In this document: piece by piece, positions 1-7,800 of the stretch
How positions within the stretch are numbered: the stretch's first letter is position 1
Layout: each line of letters opens with the position of its first letter
Assembly (NCBI RefSeq): GCF_017353455.1
Contig: NZ_JAFMPZ010000093.1
Span: forward strand, 1-51,663
Length of the DNA: 51,663 nt
Direction of reading: 5' to 3'
Source of the DNA: Streptomyces laculatispora
GTDB lineage: Bacteria; Actinomycetota; Actinomycetes; Streptomycetales; Streptomycetaceae
The notes under the pieces: model-generated
What the model was told of the DNA's origin: nothing
Databases searched by the model: none
What the model saw: the letters and a program-made list of their open reading frames with translations, nothing else
Made by a program: the position numbers and the translations under genes

Positions 1-107
1 CACCCGACGCGACAGCCGGGCACTGAGCCTGCCCGCACCCGGCACAACAAACCGAAATGACCCACCAGTTCACCTGATGGGCCGTCATGAAAGATCGAGG
101 TTAGGGA

Positions 108-1635
108 CAATACCAGTGACTTAAGGGATCAGGTCCCAGCTTCGTGGGACCTTCTTTGGTGGGTTGATTGAGGCTGTGCGCCAGTGCGGGGCGATGGCGA
201 CGGCCTCGGCCGGGCTCCGGTCGGGTTGCAGAGGGTGTCGGTGTTCGTCGCGTTTGACGCCGAAACCGGACATCTTGCGTTTGATGACGCGAGGGTTGAA
301 GCGTCTGCGGCGGGCGGGCAGCAGGTGTCGGGTTATCTCCTGCAGACCTTCGGTGAGGGCTGTGGCCAGGCGGTCAGGGGGAAAAGGCCGCCTGCGCGGT
401 GACCTGGCGGCGGGCGAGGCGGAGACTGCGGGTGAAGGAGAGCCGGTCGGCGTCGAGTTGGGATGCGTCCGCAGTGTCGTGCATCAGGCTGCGAATGGCG
501 TAGTGGACCAGCAGGTGGCCCCAGACTTCCTGCTCGACGCCGTCGGGTGAGCGGGAGCGCAGGACCTGGGCGGGGCCGCGCTGGTGGGTCTTCAGCTCGT
601 CCAGTGTGGTCTCGATCTCCCACCGCTCGTGATAGAGGGCGGCCAGGTCGGCGGCCGGGGCGGCCTCGGGGTCGAGGATCGTGGTGATCAGTCGGTAGGG
701 GGTGTCCTGTTCGGGAAAGCCTGTGCCGTGAAGTGTGTACTCGACGACCCGCACGGGCGTGGGGTCGGCGCGCTTACGGTCCTTCGCGACGACGATCTCC
801 GACACGTAAGAGCCGTCGGGAAGTTCCTCGCGTACCGGCAGGATCTGATGCGAGCGAATCCGCCACAGCAGGTCCGCGCCGCCGGCCGAGGCTGCCCGCC
901 ACAGTTCCACCCCGGTGAACCCACGGTCGGCCAGCAACAGATCCCCTTCGCCGAGATGGCTGAACAGCCCACGGGCCAGGGCTGGTTCGGAGGACGACAG
1001 TGGCCCCAGCGTGGCGGCCGTGATGGCGTGGGTGCCACACTCGGCCAGCGCCACCATCCGCACCTGCGGATACGCGCACCGCTCGGTGCGATGCGTCTTC
1101 GGCCGCCCGAAGTACGCCGCGTTCTGCTCACTGTCAGGTACATCGAAGACCGTGCCGTCGATCGCTACCAGCCGCCACCGCCCATACCTGGCACCTCGGG
1201 TCTCCTCGGTCGCCAACGGCCGGGCAACCTCGGTGAACAGCGCCCTCAAAGGCTCCGGCCCCAGCTTCACCCGCGCCCGCGAGATCGCCGCCGTACTCGG
1301 CACCTGCCACGAGCCCGACCAACGCTTCGCCCAGGTCAGACCCTGCGTGAGCAGCCGCGCGACCTCCTCATAGCCCTGCCCCGAGAACAGGCACATCGCC
1401 AGCACGAAATAGACCACCACCCGCGGCGGCAGCAGCCGAGTGCGCAGACCAGAACGGCCGCACTCAGCGACCACCCGGTCCACCAGCTCTGGCGGAAACG
1501 TGCGTGTCAGCAGCCCGACCGCGATCCGGTCCGACAGCCGCTCATCCGTCTCCGGCTTGACCTGCCCAGGGCGTGGCATCCAGGCACCTCCTGGATGCCA
1601 CGGTACCAGCCGAGACCCTTAAGTCACTGGTATTG
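108..1635. mobile_element. IS4-type insertion sequence
   Basis: A complete-looking insertion sequence of about 1.53 kb. Its ends are a perfect 20-bp inverted repeat (108-127 and 1616-1635, outer end caataccagtgac) around one transposase gene. The 8-mer gaggttag occurs outside both ends, at 97-104 and 1635-1642; the right copy abuts the terminal repeat while the left copy is three bases away, so it is either a target-site duplication with slightly different true ends or chance. The element sits outside the polyketide cluster. The boundaries are well supported by the repeat; the target duplication is uncertain. Confidence 0.85.
374..1579 (-). CDS. IS4 family transposase
   Basis: A 401-aa DDE transposase that would cut and move the surrounding element. 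The N-terminal 100 residues look like the IS4 N-terminal helical domain. Catalytic acidic residues are visible in AIDGTVFDVPDS and LLADRGFTG, and the C-terminal YHERWEIETTLDELK segment fits the IS4 signature Y-(2)-R-(3)-E-(6)-K exactly. The ATG at 1579 lies just inside the right terminal repeat, as usual for a single-gene IS. No frameshift or internal stop is seen, so it may be active. Family assignment is firm; the subgroup is not determined. Confidence 0.9.
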   Translation of the reverse strand: MPRPGQVKPETDERLSDRIAVGLLTRTFPPELVDRVVAECGRSGLRTRLLPPRVVVYFVLAMCLFSGQGYEEVARLLTQGLTWAKRWSGSWQVPSTAAISRARVKLGPEPLRALFTEVARPLATEETRGARYGRWRLVAIDGTVFDVPDSEQNAAYFGRPKTHRTERCAYPQVRMVALAECGTHAITAATLGPLSSSEPALARGLFSHLGEGDLLLADRGFTGVELWRAASAGGADLLWRIRSHQILPVREELPDGSYVSEIVVAKDRKRADPTPVRVVEYTLHGTGFPEQDTPYRLITTILDPEAAPAADLAALYHERWEIETTLDELKTHQRGPAQVLRSRSPDGVEQEVWGHLLVHYAIRSLMHDTADASQLDADRLSFTRSLRLARRQVTAQAAFSP

Positions 1636-1900
1636 AGGTTAGCCGCTTCGACCAGGTCTGCCGACAGGGCGTCGGCCGACCTGCACCTTGCGGAACTCTG
1701 CCCGGGGGACTGCACCGAAATAGCAGATCCGCTGCCATCGGCAAGCTCCCAGCCGTTTTCGATGAGTTAGAAGATTACATGCCGAACCTCGTCAATAGAC
1801 GTGACGAGGGGAAATGTAGGATTCTTACAGAAAGCCTGGACGACTTCGCGAGGCGTACGAGCTCACGATCGAAGTTTTATAGGAGTGCAGCCAAATATTC

Positions 1901-2050
1901 ATGACCGAGCCCGCCTCACCGTGTCGCGCGGCCATTCTCTGCAAGCTGATCCCAAACGGCTTGGCCACGGAGCGCAGACTTACCATCGTCCTCAAATCGC
2001 TTGACCTCAACGACCAGCTCTTCTCCTACCACCGCAGCAGATATGCGTAG
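1901..2050 (+). CDS. possible 49-aa hypothetical protein
   Basis: A short frame starting at ATG 1901 after an aggag at 1881-1885, which is rather far upstream. Of 49 sense codons 39 end in G or C, which is coding-like for Streptomyces but not decisive at this length. The product (begins MTEPASPCRAAIL) has no motif I recognise. It overlaps the antisense short frame at 2026-2085, so at most one of the two is likely real. Confidence 0.15.
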   Translation: MTEPASPCRAAILCKLIPNGLATERRLTIVLKSLDLNDQLFSYHRSRYA

Positions 2051-2085
2051 TGCCGGTAGGCCTTGAGGACGCCTTCCTTCAGCAT
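2026..2085 (-). CDS. possible 19-aa peptide with consensus ribosome-binding site
   Basis: Frame MLKEGVLKAYRHYAYLLRW, preceded by taaggagg with seven bases before ATG 2085. That is close to a perfect Shine-Dalgarno sequence, far better than chance positions nearby. Of 18 codons after the start, 15 end in G or C. It could be a leader peptide, a very small protein, or the surviving first codons of a gene cut short by the TAG at 2026-2028, since the following sequence is open in other frames. No function is assigned. Confidence 0.25.
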   Translation of the reverse strand: MLKEGVLKAYRHYAYLLRW

Positions 2086-2184
2086 GGGCCTGCCTCCTTA
2101 CGCAGGAGCCGTCCTGCGGACTGGGGAACCAGTTTTTACGTGGTGTGCGCGGTAGCTTCATCGTCGCTCTGACCAGGTAAAAGT

Positions 2185-2476
2185 TCAGCGAGCGACCATG
2201 GGAGGACGGTGAGGTCGGCGACAGACCGAGGAAGAAACGTCGACATGCAACCGCACCGTCGTCGTCGTGCCGCAGTGACTGTACGCGGCGAAGCGGGACT
2301 CACGGACGCTATACCGGAAGAAGCCGCACGGAACGGAAGAGGCCGCTCCCGCGCGGCGCACGTGCGGACCGCGCTCGAACTCGGCGCGAGCCGGGCCCGG
2401 GAAGGCCACCATGAACAGCGCGGCGCCCGACCGCCGCGGCCTGGGCGGCGCGAACGGGGTGGAGGGAGGACTTCAC
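2185..2476 (-). pseudogene. secreted DUF6355-like small protein, frameshifted in the signal peptide
   Basis: A GTG at 2476 with an aaggag six to seven bases upstream starts VKSSLHPVRAAQAAAVG, an ideal signal-peptide beginning. The hydrophobic core and cleavage site (AALFMVAFPGPARA) and the mature part continue only in the next frame, so about one base is gained or two are lost near 2420-2430. The mature part has the pattern CGFF...YSHCG...VRLHVDV...C..P, which resembles the small secreted proteins annotated as DUF6355 that often sit in actinomycete natural product loci. As sequenced, translation from the good start would be scrambled. The start at ATG 2412 would give 75 aa without a full signal. 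Either a sequencing error or a recent pseudogene. Confidence 0.4.
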
Positions 2477-2775
2477 GAATCACTCCTTGAAGGTGAGTCA
2501 TGACGATTGGCGGCCGGACGATCGGTTGCGTCTGAACCGCGACGCCCCCTGAACGCCGCACCGACACCACAATCGTAATGATGCGTTGCAGTGCCATCAC
2601 TCCATGCCACCGGACCGAGTGGTGAGTGAGCCTTACGCAGACATGAGCCGACGATACGTGCACCCGCCTCGACGGCCGCGAGCCCGTGACCGTCACCCGG
2701 CCGCCACGGGACCACCGCCAGGGAGCTCCCGTGCAGGTGGTCCCCTCCCGAGGAGATCAGCGGAGCGCGCAGGCC
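2477..2775. other. intergenic, nothing supported
   Basis: About 300 bases between the damaged small secreted gene and the end of the haloperoxidase-like gene. Open frames exist but have no ribosome-binding site, no recognisable motif and no consistent codon bias. No convincing terminator hairpin was found. Confidence 0.4.
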
Positions 2776-4248
2776 TCAGGCGGTGCCGTTGATGTACTTC
2801 ATGGCCGCTCCGAACGCGGTCTTGGCCACGGTCCGGCCGAGCTTCTGGCCCTCCACGACGTCAAACGTCCAGTGGCCGCCGCCGTAGACGCGGGACATGC
2901 CGTCCTCGGTCGCGGCCTGACTCAGCGTGTCCCACTTGAGCGTCACGTCCGAGGCCGGGGTAAGGCCGGGCTCGTAGACGGACGAACCGGCCTTGGCCGT
3001 GAAGGAGGCACCGAACTTGTCACTGCCGGTCCACAGCTTCAGCGACTCGGCCGCCGTGCCGCCCCACATCGCGTGACCAGAAACGTACGAGGCGAACGGC
3101 GGCGTCGTGACGTATGGCAGCCAGGTCTCACCGGCGATCGTCTGCGTGCCCTTGCCACGACCAGCGTATCCACTCACCTGATGCCCCGACCGGCTGTAGC
3201 GGATCACCGTGATCGGGCGCGCGTAGTCGTAGCGCACCTTGCTCTTCCAGGCCACGATGCCGGCGTCTGCCATGGCCAGGTTGAGCGTGAAGAACATCTT
3301 CACGTCCTCGTCCAGCGTGTTGTGGTCGCGGCGGGAGATGTACTGCGCCCACTTGTTCTGGTGGCCGGCGGGCGTCTCCCGGTTCTCCAGCCAGTACTCC
3401 GAAACGACCTTCCGGCGATCGGTCAGATTGGCGTTGTAGTCCATCATCGTCTTGATGTCCGCCTTGAGCTTGGCGCTTCCGTACGCCGGCGGAGGCGGCG
3501 GCTGGAAGGCCGCCGGGTCCTTGATCGCGAACGGCTTCATCCCGCCCCACTGGGGGGTGACGAACGGCGGGACGACCCCGTTGGTGCTGAGCGGGGTCCA
3601 GCGCACCGGGTCCAGGACGGTCGACTTGTCCAGCGCGGCCAAGTCCTGGGGCGGGTTGAACGCGGTGTAGCCCGTGGTGTCGGCGAAGGCGTTCTCCTGA
3701 TTGGAGCCGTCCGTCCTCCGGTCGGCGATCACCGCGTCGCAGGCCGTGTGCGCCACCCCGGCAGAAGTCCTGGTGTCCCGCGACGTGTTGGCCGGGTCCA
3801 TGCCGAGCGCCATCATCTTGGCGTCGAAGTCACTCTTGAACTCGGGGTAGAGGTAGTTGAGAGCGTCGTACGCCGCGTAGTTGATGGCGGTCTTCCGGTT
3901 GGCGAGCGTGCGCTTGTGGTACGGCTGGCGCAAGTCGTCGCCCAACTGGGTCCCGACCGCCCGCGCGTCGTACGCGGACCACGCGTCGTACATGCAGGTA
4001 TGGACGATCGCGAGCGAGCGACTGCCCAGCGGCGGGCGCTGTAGGCCGTTGACCTCCGCGGCCTTCTTCACCAGGGCATCGTAAGTCGTCTGATTCCACT
4101 GGAGGACGACGTTGTCCTTGCCCTTCGTGGCCTCCGCCGCGGTGGCGGTGCCACCCGAGGTACCGATCGCGGTACCCAGCAGCATCGTCACTACGGCAGC
4201 GGAGGTGCCGGCACGCGCGCGGCTGGTCAGCGTCCTGGGCATTCTCAT
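2776..4248 (-). CDS. secreted vanadium-dependent haloperoxidase-like protein
   Basis: A 490-aa protein of the PAP2/vanadium haloperoxidase fold. The first 38 residues are a signal peptide (arginine-rich start, hydrophobic core, cleavage near ATAA). The two anion-pocket motifs are near the C terminus: YVSGHAMWGG, carrying the Ser-Gly-His of the P-S-G-H box with Val for Pro, and SRVYGGGHWTFD, carrying the late Arg and His. An upstream RPITVIR segment lies where a Lys/Arg ligand of phosphate or vanadate is expected. It may oxidise halides with peroxide, act as a phosphatase, or have another role; residues alone do not decide. It is monocistronic with its own promoter region and probably lies outside the antibiotic cluster. 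Confidence 0.85.
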   Translation of the reverse strand: MRMPRTLTSRARAGTSAAVVTMLLGTAIGTSGGTATAAEATKGKDNVVLQWNQTTYDALVKKAAEVNGLQRPPLGSRSLAIVHTCMYDAWSAYDARAVGTQLGDDLRQPYHKRTLANRKTAINYAAYDALNYLYPEFKSDFDAKMMALGMDPANTSRDTRTSAGVAHTACDAVIADRRTDGSNQENAFADTTGYTAFNPPQDLAALDKSTVLDPVRWTPLSTNGVVPPFVTPQWGGMKPFAIKDPAAFQPPPPPAYGSAKLKADIKTMMDYNANLTDRRKVVSEYWLENRETPAGHQNKWAQYISRRDHNTLDEDVKMFFTLNLAMADAGIVAWKSKVRYDYARPITVIRYSRSGHQVSGYAGRGKGTQTIAGETWLPYVTTPPFASYVSGHAMWGGTAAESLKLWTGSDKFGASFTAKAGSSVYEPGLTPASDVTLKWDTLSQAATEDGMSRVYGGGHWTFDVVEGQKLGRTVAKTAFGAAMKYINGTA

Positions 4249-5422
4249 GAGAACCGCTCTCTACTGGAATGGAAGAAGTGAGAACCGGCTGGGCCCGGAC
4301 GGCCCGTGGTTCCCATGCGTTCAGGCGTGGGCGGCAGGCTCGAAGAACGGCGACGGGTTCGCCGTCACGCCCAGGGCGCTGGAAAACATCCCCGCCGATC
4401 ACCGATCGGTCCTGTGACCCATGGGGTTTCACACATGACCCTTCGTATTTCCTCGCCATCGGTGGCGAATGGGCACTCCGACCAAAAATCCGTTCCGGAG
4501 ACCGCTTCACAGCTTCTTCGACCGTCCGAGGCGAGGCAAGCAGTTGACAGAGAATTGACAACCAACGCACTGCCCTCTGTATCTCTGCCGGGTCGCGCCC
4601 TGCTGAGCGGACTCCCATGATCCAGTTCCGGCTCCATGGATCGATCCGGAGCAGAAACTTGGCATCGATCCGGCCCCGACGAGTGGCTTTCGGTTACCTC
4701 GGATACGAAATACAGCACTCCGCTTATTGAGTTAGAGGCATCGGGAACTGGGGGCGCCCCTCGCGATACGACACCCAGACCGCACGGCATCTCGCAGAGT
4801 GGCCACTGAACGATGGGCCGGTTTGGTCGAGATTGCATATTGATCGGCGGGATCAACCCGGGAAGCTTCGTCACTATCGCGCGGAACTGGCAACCACCTA
4901 CGGTTACGTTGCGAGTCCATGCGCTCATGGCAGCTCGCTCGGAGCATCCCCGCCCGTCCTGGCCGCCAATTCACCGAAACGTCATAAATGAGCCTGGGTT
5001 CGAAACCATTGAGCCATCATCTAATCCCCCCTCGAGTGTCGCGGACTACTCTCCGTGAGCAGTAACGCACCGTGACGCAAAAGATGTCTCTTGCCTCAAC
5101 GGAAAGCGATTGTTACGCTTGATCCATAAGAAGGATCATGAATGCGCGTTACCCCGGACCGCTCATGACAGACCTGTCCCCCATCACTTCGAGCCATCGC
5201 TTTCACTTCTTGGGAATGCACCTCCGCGAGGGCGGCGCACCAGGATGCGAGAACGAGGAATACACCCACCACCCCTCACCCTGGGGCGGTATGTTGTAAT
5301 TCCGCCGTCGTCACCACCGCTGCGGGTCGAGAAGCCGCAGCGGCCGCACGGCGTATCACGGCCCATGTTTCTGCAATGACCTCTCACATAGAGCGGGCAT
5401 TCTAATCACCAAGGGGGAGCAA
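4249..5422. other. long intergenic region upstream of the activator
   Basis: Nearly 1.2 kb without a supported gene, between the haloperoxidase-like gene (reading left) and the activator (reading right). It contains AT-rich patches near 4900-5130 suitable for promoters. Longer open frames here lack ribosome-binding sites and have mixed codon bias. One 53-aa candidate at 5138-5299 is listed separately. Such a long leader before a pathway activator leaves room for several regulator sites, but I could not identify a specific operator. Confidence 0.5.
5138..5299 (+). CDS. possible 53-aa hypothetical peptide
   Basis: Frame beginning MNARYPGPLMTDL and ending in PSPWGGML, with aagga two bases before ATG 5138, which is close for a ribosome-binding site. 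Of 53 codons 39 end in G or C. Composition (His, Pro, Gly rich, one Cys) matches no family I know. It lies 120 bases upstream of the pathway activator. It may be a chance frame, an upstream peptide or an unrecognised small gene. Confidence 0.18.
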   Translation: MNARYPGPLMTDLSPITSSHRFHFLGMHLREGGAPGCENEEYTHHPSPWGGML

Positions 5423-6208
5423 GTGGGGCAGATCTCGACAAGCACAATGCAGCACGGAAAATTAAAACGTCTTCACGTGAATCCGCCGATCCACCAGCCC
5501 CGCCGCGCCACCGCCTCACAGCCGGCAGAGCAACAGCGGGAGGGCGTTCTGGCGATCCTCGCGGTCGGAAGCGAGGAGAGCGCCACGAATGAACTCGCGC
5601 AAGGACTACGCCGACACGGCTACCGAGTGGAGAGCGCTGCCACCGGCGCCAGGGCGTTGCACTTGCACCAGAACGCCGACCTCATCCTGCTGGACCTCGA
5701 CCTGCCCGACTTGGACGGACTTGAGGTGTGCCGGAGTATCCGGGCGTCCTGCCAGACTCCGTTGATCGCGGTCACGGCGCGCGAGTCCGAACTCGACCGC
5801 GTACTGGCCCTGCAGGCCGGCGCCGACGACTGCATGACCAAGCCGTACGGCTTCCGCGAGCTGATGGCCCGCATGGAAGCGGTCATGCGCAGGACCCAGC
5901 CGCAGTGGCCCCTGGAGCAGGTGATCGAGCACGGCCCTCTGCGGATCGATGTGAACTCGCGAGAGATACGACTCGGCGGAAGACCGATCGAGGTGACCCG
6001 CAAGGAATTCGACCTGCTCCATCTGCTCGCTTCCTGGCCCGATACGGTCATCCCACGGCAGCAACTGGCAGCTCAGGTGTGGGGTGAGTCCATGCCGCTG
6101 CGCGGACGGACCATCGACACGCATGTCAGCAGCCTGCGCAGCAAGCTCGGATCCAGCAGCTGGATCGTCACCGTTCGCGGGGTCGGGTTCCGACTCGGCA
6201 GCCAGTAG
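5423..6208 (+). CDS. atypical OmpR-type response regulator, pathway activator
   Basis: A 261-aa regulator: about 40 poorly conserved residues, a receiver domain (about 43-160) and a winged-helix DNA-binding domain (about 165-260, with TRKEFDLLHLLA and TVRGVGFRL). It belongs to the JadR1/LndI/LanI group that switches on angucycline clusters. The receiver keeps a possible phospho-acceptor Asp (LLDLDLPD, residue 91) and the Lys of TKPY, but the acidic pair at the end of strand 1 is replaced (ILAVGSEE at 45-52). Phosphorylation is therefore doubtful and ligand control likely. No sensor kinase is nearby. Codon 14 (5462-5464) is TTA, so translation should depend on bldA leucyl-tRNA if the GTG at 5423 (aagggggag upstream) is the true start. 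Confidence 0.88.
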   Translation: MGQISTSTMQHGKLKRLHVNPPIHQPRRATASQPAEQQREGVLAILAVGSEESATNELAQGLRRHGYRVESAATGARALHLHQNADLILLDLDLPDLDGLEVCRSIRASCQTPLIAVTARESELDRVLALQAGADDCMTKPYGFRELMARMEAVMRRTQPQWPLEQVIEHGPLRIDVNSREIRLGGRPIEVTRKEFDLLHLLASWPDTVIPRQQLAAQVWGESMPLRGRTIDTHVSSLRSKLGSSSWIVTVRGVGFRLGSQ

Positions 6209-6456
6209 GGCAGGGCTGTCACCAGGCCTTTCTCCTCATGTTCCTGATGCCGCCCTGATCCTGGGGCGGCCGTAAGCACTCGCATGGAGTTCGCCAAGTC
6301 TCTCGGTGTGTTCACCGGTCTCGGTGATCAGGTCGGAGACACCACCAACGGGACCTGTTTCCAGACGTGTTGTGGATGTCGACCACCGCACGCCGGAACC
6401 GGGTCCCGTTGCCATGCCCCGTTCGCCCGCCACCCGGAACTATCCGCGAGAGATAC

Positions 6457-6876
6457 TCAGGCCTCGCGCGCGGATCGGCGGAAGAGCAGGATGAGGACAG
6501 CACCCACCGCCAGGTGCATCGCGGTGAGCGTCACGCGCGTTCCGTTGGTGGCATCAGCAAAGACCGTGGGGAAAAGGGACAACAACAGGACCGCGCCGGC
6601 GACATACGTCCAGATCTTCCGATCCTGTGTGGTGAAGCGCTCAAGGAGCGCGAGCAGCCCCCATCCGGCAAGGCCGGCCATAAGCGTGCTGACGAGAGCT
6701 CCCGCGAGAGTAATTTCCGTTACACCATTCTGCTTCACGACGAGTGCAGCGCCGGCCGCGTTACCGATCAGCCAGATTACCCCTGCCGCTGCCACGGCGG
6801 CGACAAGGGCGATGAGCCGGTTCCGCACCCGAGAGCCTGCGGAGGCCTGGCCTACGGAGTTGGTTTCTGCGGACAT
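6457..6876 (-). CDS. small integral membrane protein, DUF6069-like
   Basis: A 139-aa protein with four clear hydrophobic segments (about 22-40, 55-75, 88-108 and 112-132) and a polar N terminus, beginning MSAETNSVG at ATG 6876 with ggag seven bases upstream. The arrangement matches the uncharacterised actinobacterial DUF6069 membrane proteins. It is the last gene of the leftward run and is separated from the phosphopantetheinyl transferase by about 160 bases. A role in transport or self-protection is possible but nothing in the sequence shows it. Confidence 0.7.
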   Translation of the reverse strand: MSAETNSVGQASAGSRVRNRLIALVAAVAAAGVIWLIGNAAGAALVVKQNGVTEITLAGALVSTLMAGLAGWGLLALLERFTTQDRKIWTYVAGAVLLLSLFPTVFADATNGTRVTLTAMHLAVGAVLILLFRRSAREA

Positions 6877-7034
6877 GAAGATACTCCAATTGAATACGGG
6901 ATGGTCGGCCACGTTGTATACGCAGCCCGTCGCGCGGGGAACACCTGAGGAAATCTGGCATTCCGGTCGTTCGCCGCAGAGAAAGTTGCTGTCATTCCTC
7001 TTGGCGGACGGCGTTCCATTGCCTGTTCCTGCCA

Positions 7035-7727
7035 TCAGAATCTGCTTGACGCAGCATAACGCACGTCCACTTCGGTTTGGATCACAACTGCCGTACACAT
7101 CAAGCCTGTTTCGCTGATCCAGTTGCCGGTAACGGTCGAAACTGGCTTCCCCTCGCGGAAGAGACCGGTCGCGTACAACCGGGCCCGAAACGTTCGGGCC
7201 AGTGGGTTGAACGAAAGGGAAACATCAAGGAATCCCAGTCGACATCGAGCCAGTGGAAACCACGCCTTGTAGACGGACTCCTTGGCGCTGAACGTCAGAC
7301 GGTCCCAGTGAACGGTGGGGTCGCTTCGCTCCAATTCCGTGATCCGCGACCGTTCCTCGGGGCGCGCGACCTTGGGCAGCAAGACTTCGGAAAGGGGGGA
7401 ATCCGGCTCGGCGTCGATTCCGAGCGAGGCGATGTCCCCGCTGCGGGCAACCGCCGCCGCACGGAATCCCTCACAGTGCGTCATGCTGCCAACGATGCCC
7501 GGGGGCCATCGGGGCTCCCCCCTCGTTCCCGGCAGAATGGGTACGGGCGCCACTCCGAGCTTTCCCATGGACCGTCTCGCACAGTCACGGACCGTCCCGA
7601 ACTCCCTGACGCGACGCGGTACCGCGTCGCGCACCCAAGCTCTCTCCTCCGGGAATAGCTCGACGGGGGCGAAGTCACCGAACTCCTCCGCCCAGGCCAC
7701 CGCCGACGGCAGCACACTGCCGAGCAT
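7035..7727 (-). CDS. 4'-phosphopantetheinyl transferase (EntD/Sfp type)
   Basis: A 230-aa enzyme that transfers 4'-phosphopantetheine from CoA to the serine of carrier proteins; here the likely target is the cluster ACP at 35615-35884. The family motifs are visible in order: SMTHCEG, then LGIDAEP with the metal-binding Asp, and FSAKESVYKAW with the Glu and Lys of the W/F-x-x-K-E-(S/A)-x-x-K box. Length fits bacterial EntD-like enzymes. The start MLGSVLPSAV at ATG 7727 is chosen because longer versions add only low-complexity sequence. The gene follows the oxygenase by about 70 bases in the same direction. Confidence 0.88.
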   Translation of the reverse strand: MLGSVLPSAVAWAEEFGDFAPVELFPEERAWVRDAVPRRVREFGTVRDCARRSMGKLGVAPVPILPGTRGEPRWPPGIVGSMTHCEGFRAAAVARSGDIASLGIDAEPDSPLSEVLLPKVARPEERSRITELERSDPTVHWDRLTFSAKESVYKAWFPLARCRLGFLDVSLSFNPLARTFRARLYATGLFREGKPVSTVTGNWISETGLMCTAVVIQTEVDVRYAASSRF

Positions 7728-7800
7728 TTGGTCCCACTCTCTGTCATGACGAGGGATCGAGCCCTGATTCGTGTACACGCCGCCCCATGCCCCGAAGGCG

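Larger units (their letters stand above)
1643..2184. other. gene-poor stretch with possible short reading frames
   Basis: No normal-sized gene can be supported here. The stretch is more AT-rich than its surroundings around 1740-1900. Two short candidate frames on opposite strands overlap each other (1901-2050 plus, 2026-2085 minus) and are listed separately at low confidence. A minus frame ending near 1916 has protein-like composition (a segment reading EELVVEVKRFEDDG) but lower third-position GC, so it may be a relic of a decayed gene. The position next to an IS fits an eroded region. Confidence 0.4.

Noticed and set aside
2686-4044. Long plus-strand open frame (452 codons) opposite the haloperoxidase gene
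   Set aside because: It is antisense to a gene with clear motifs; composition is Arg/Val/Gly-rich with no family pattern, as expected for a GC-rich shadow frame.
5423-6208. SARP-type activator
   Set aside because: It has an N-terminal receiver and C-terminal winged helix; SARPs have the reverse order with a bacterial transcriptional activator domain.
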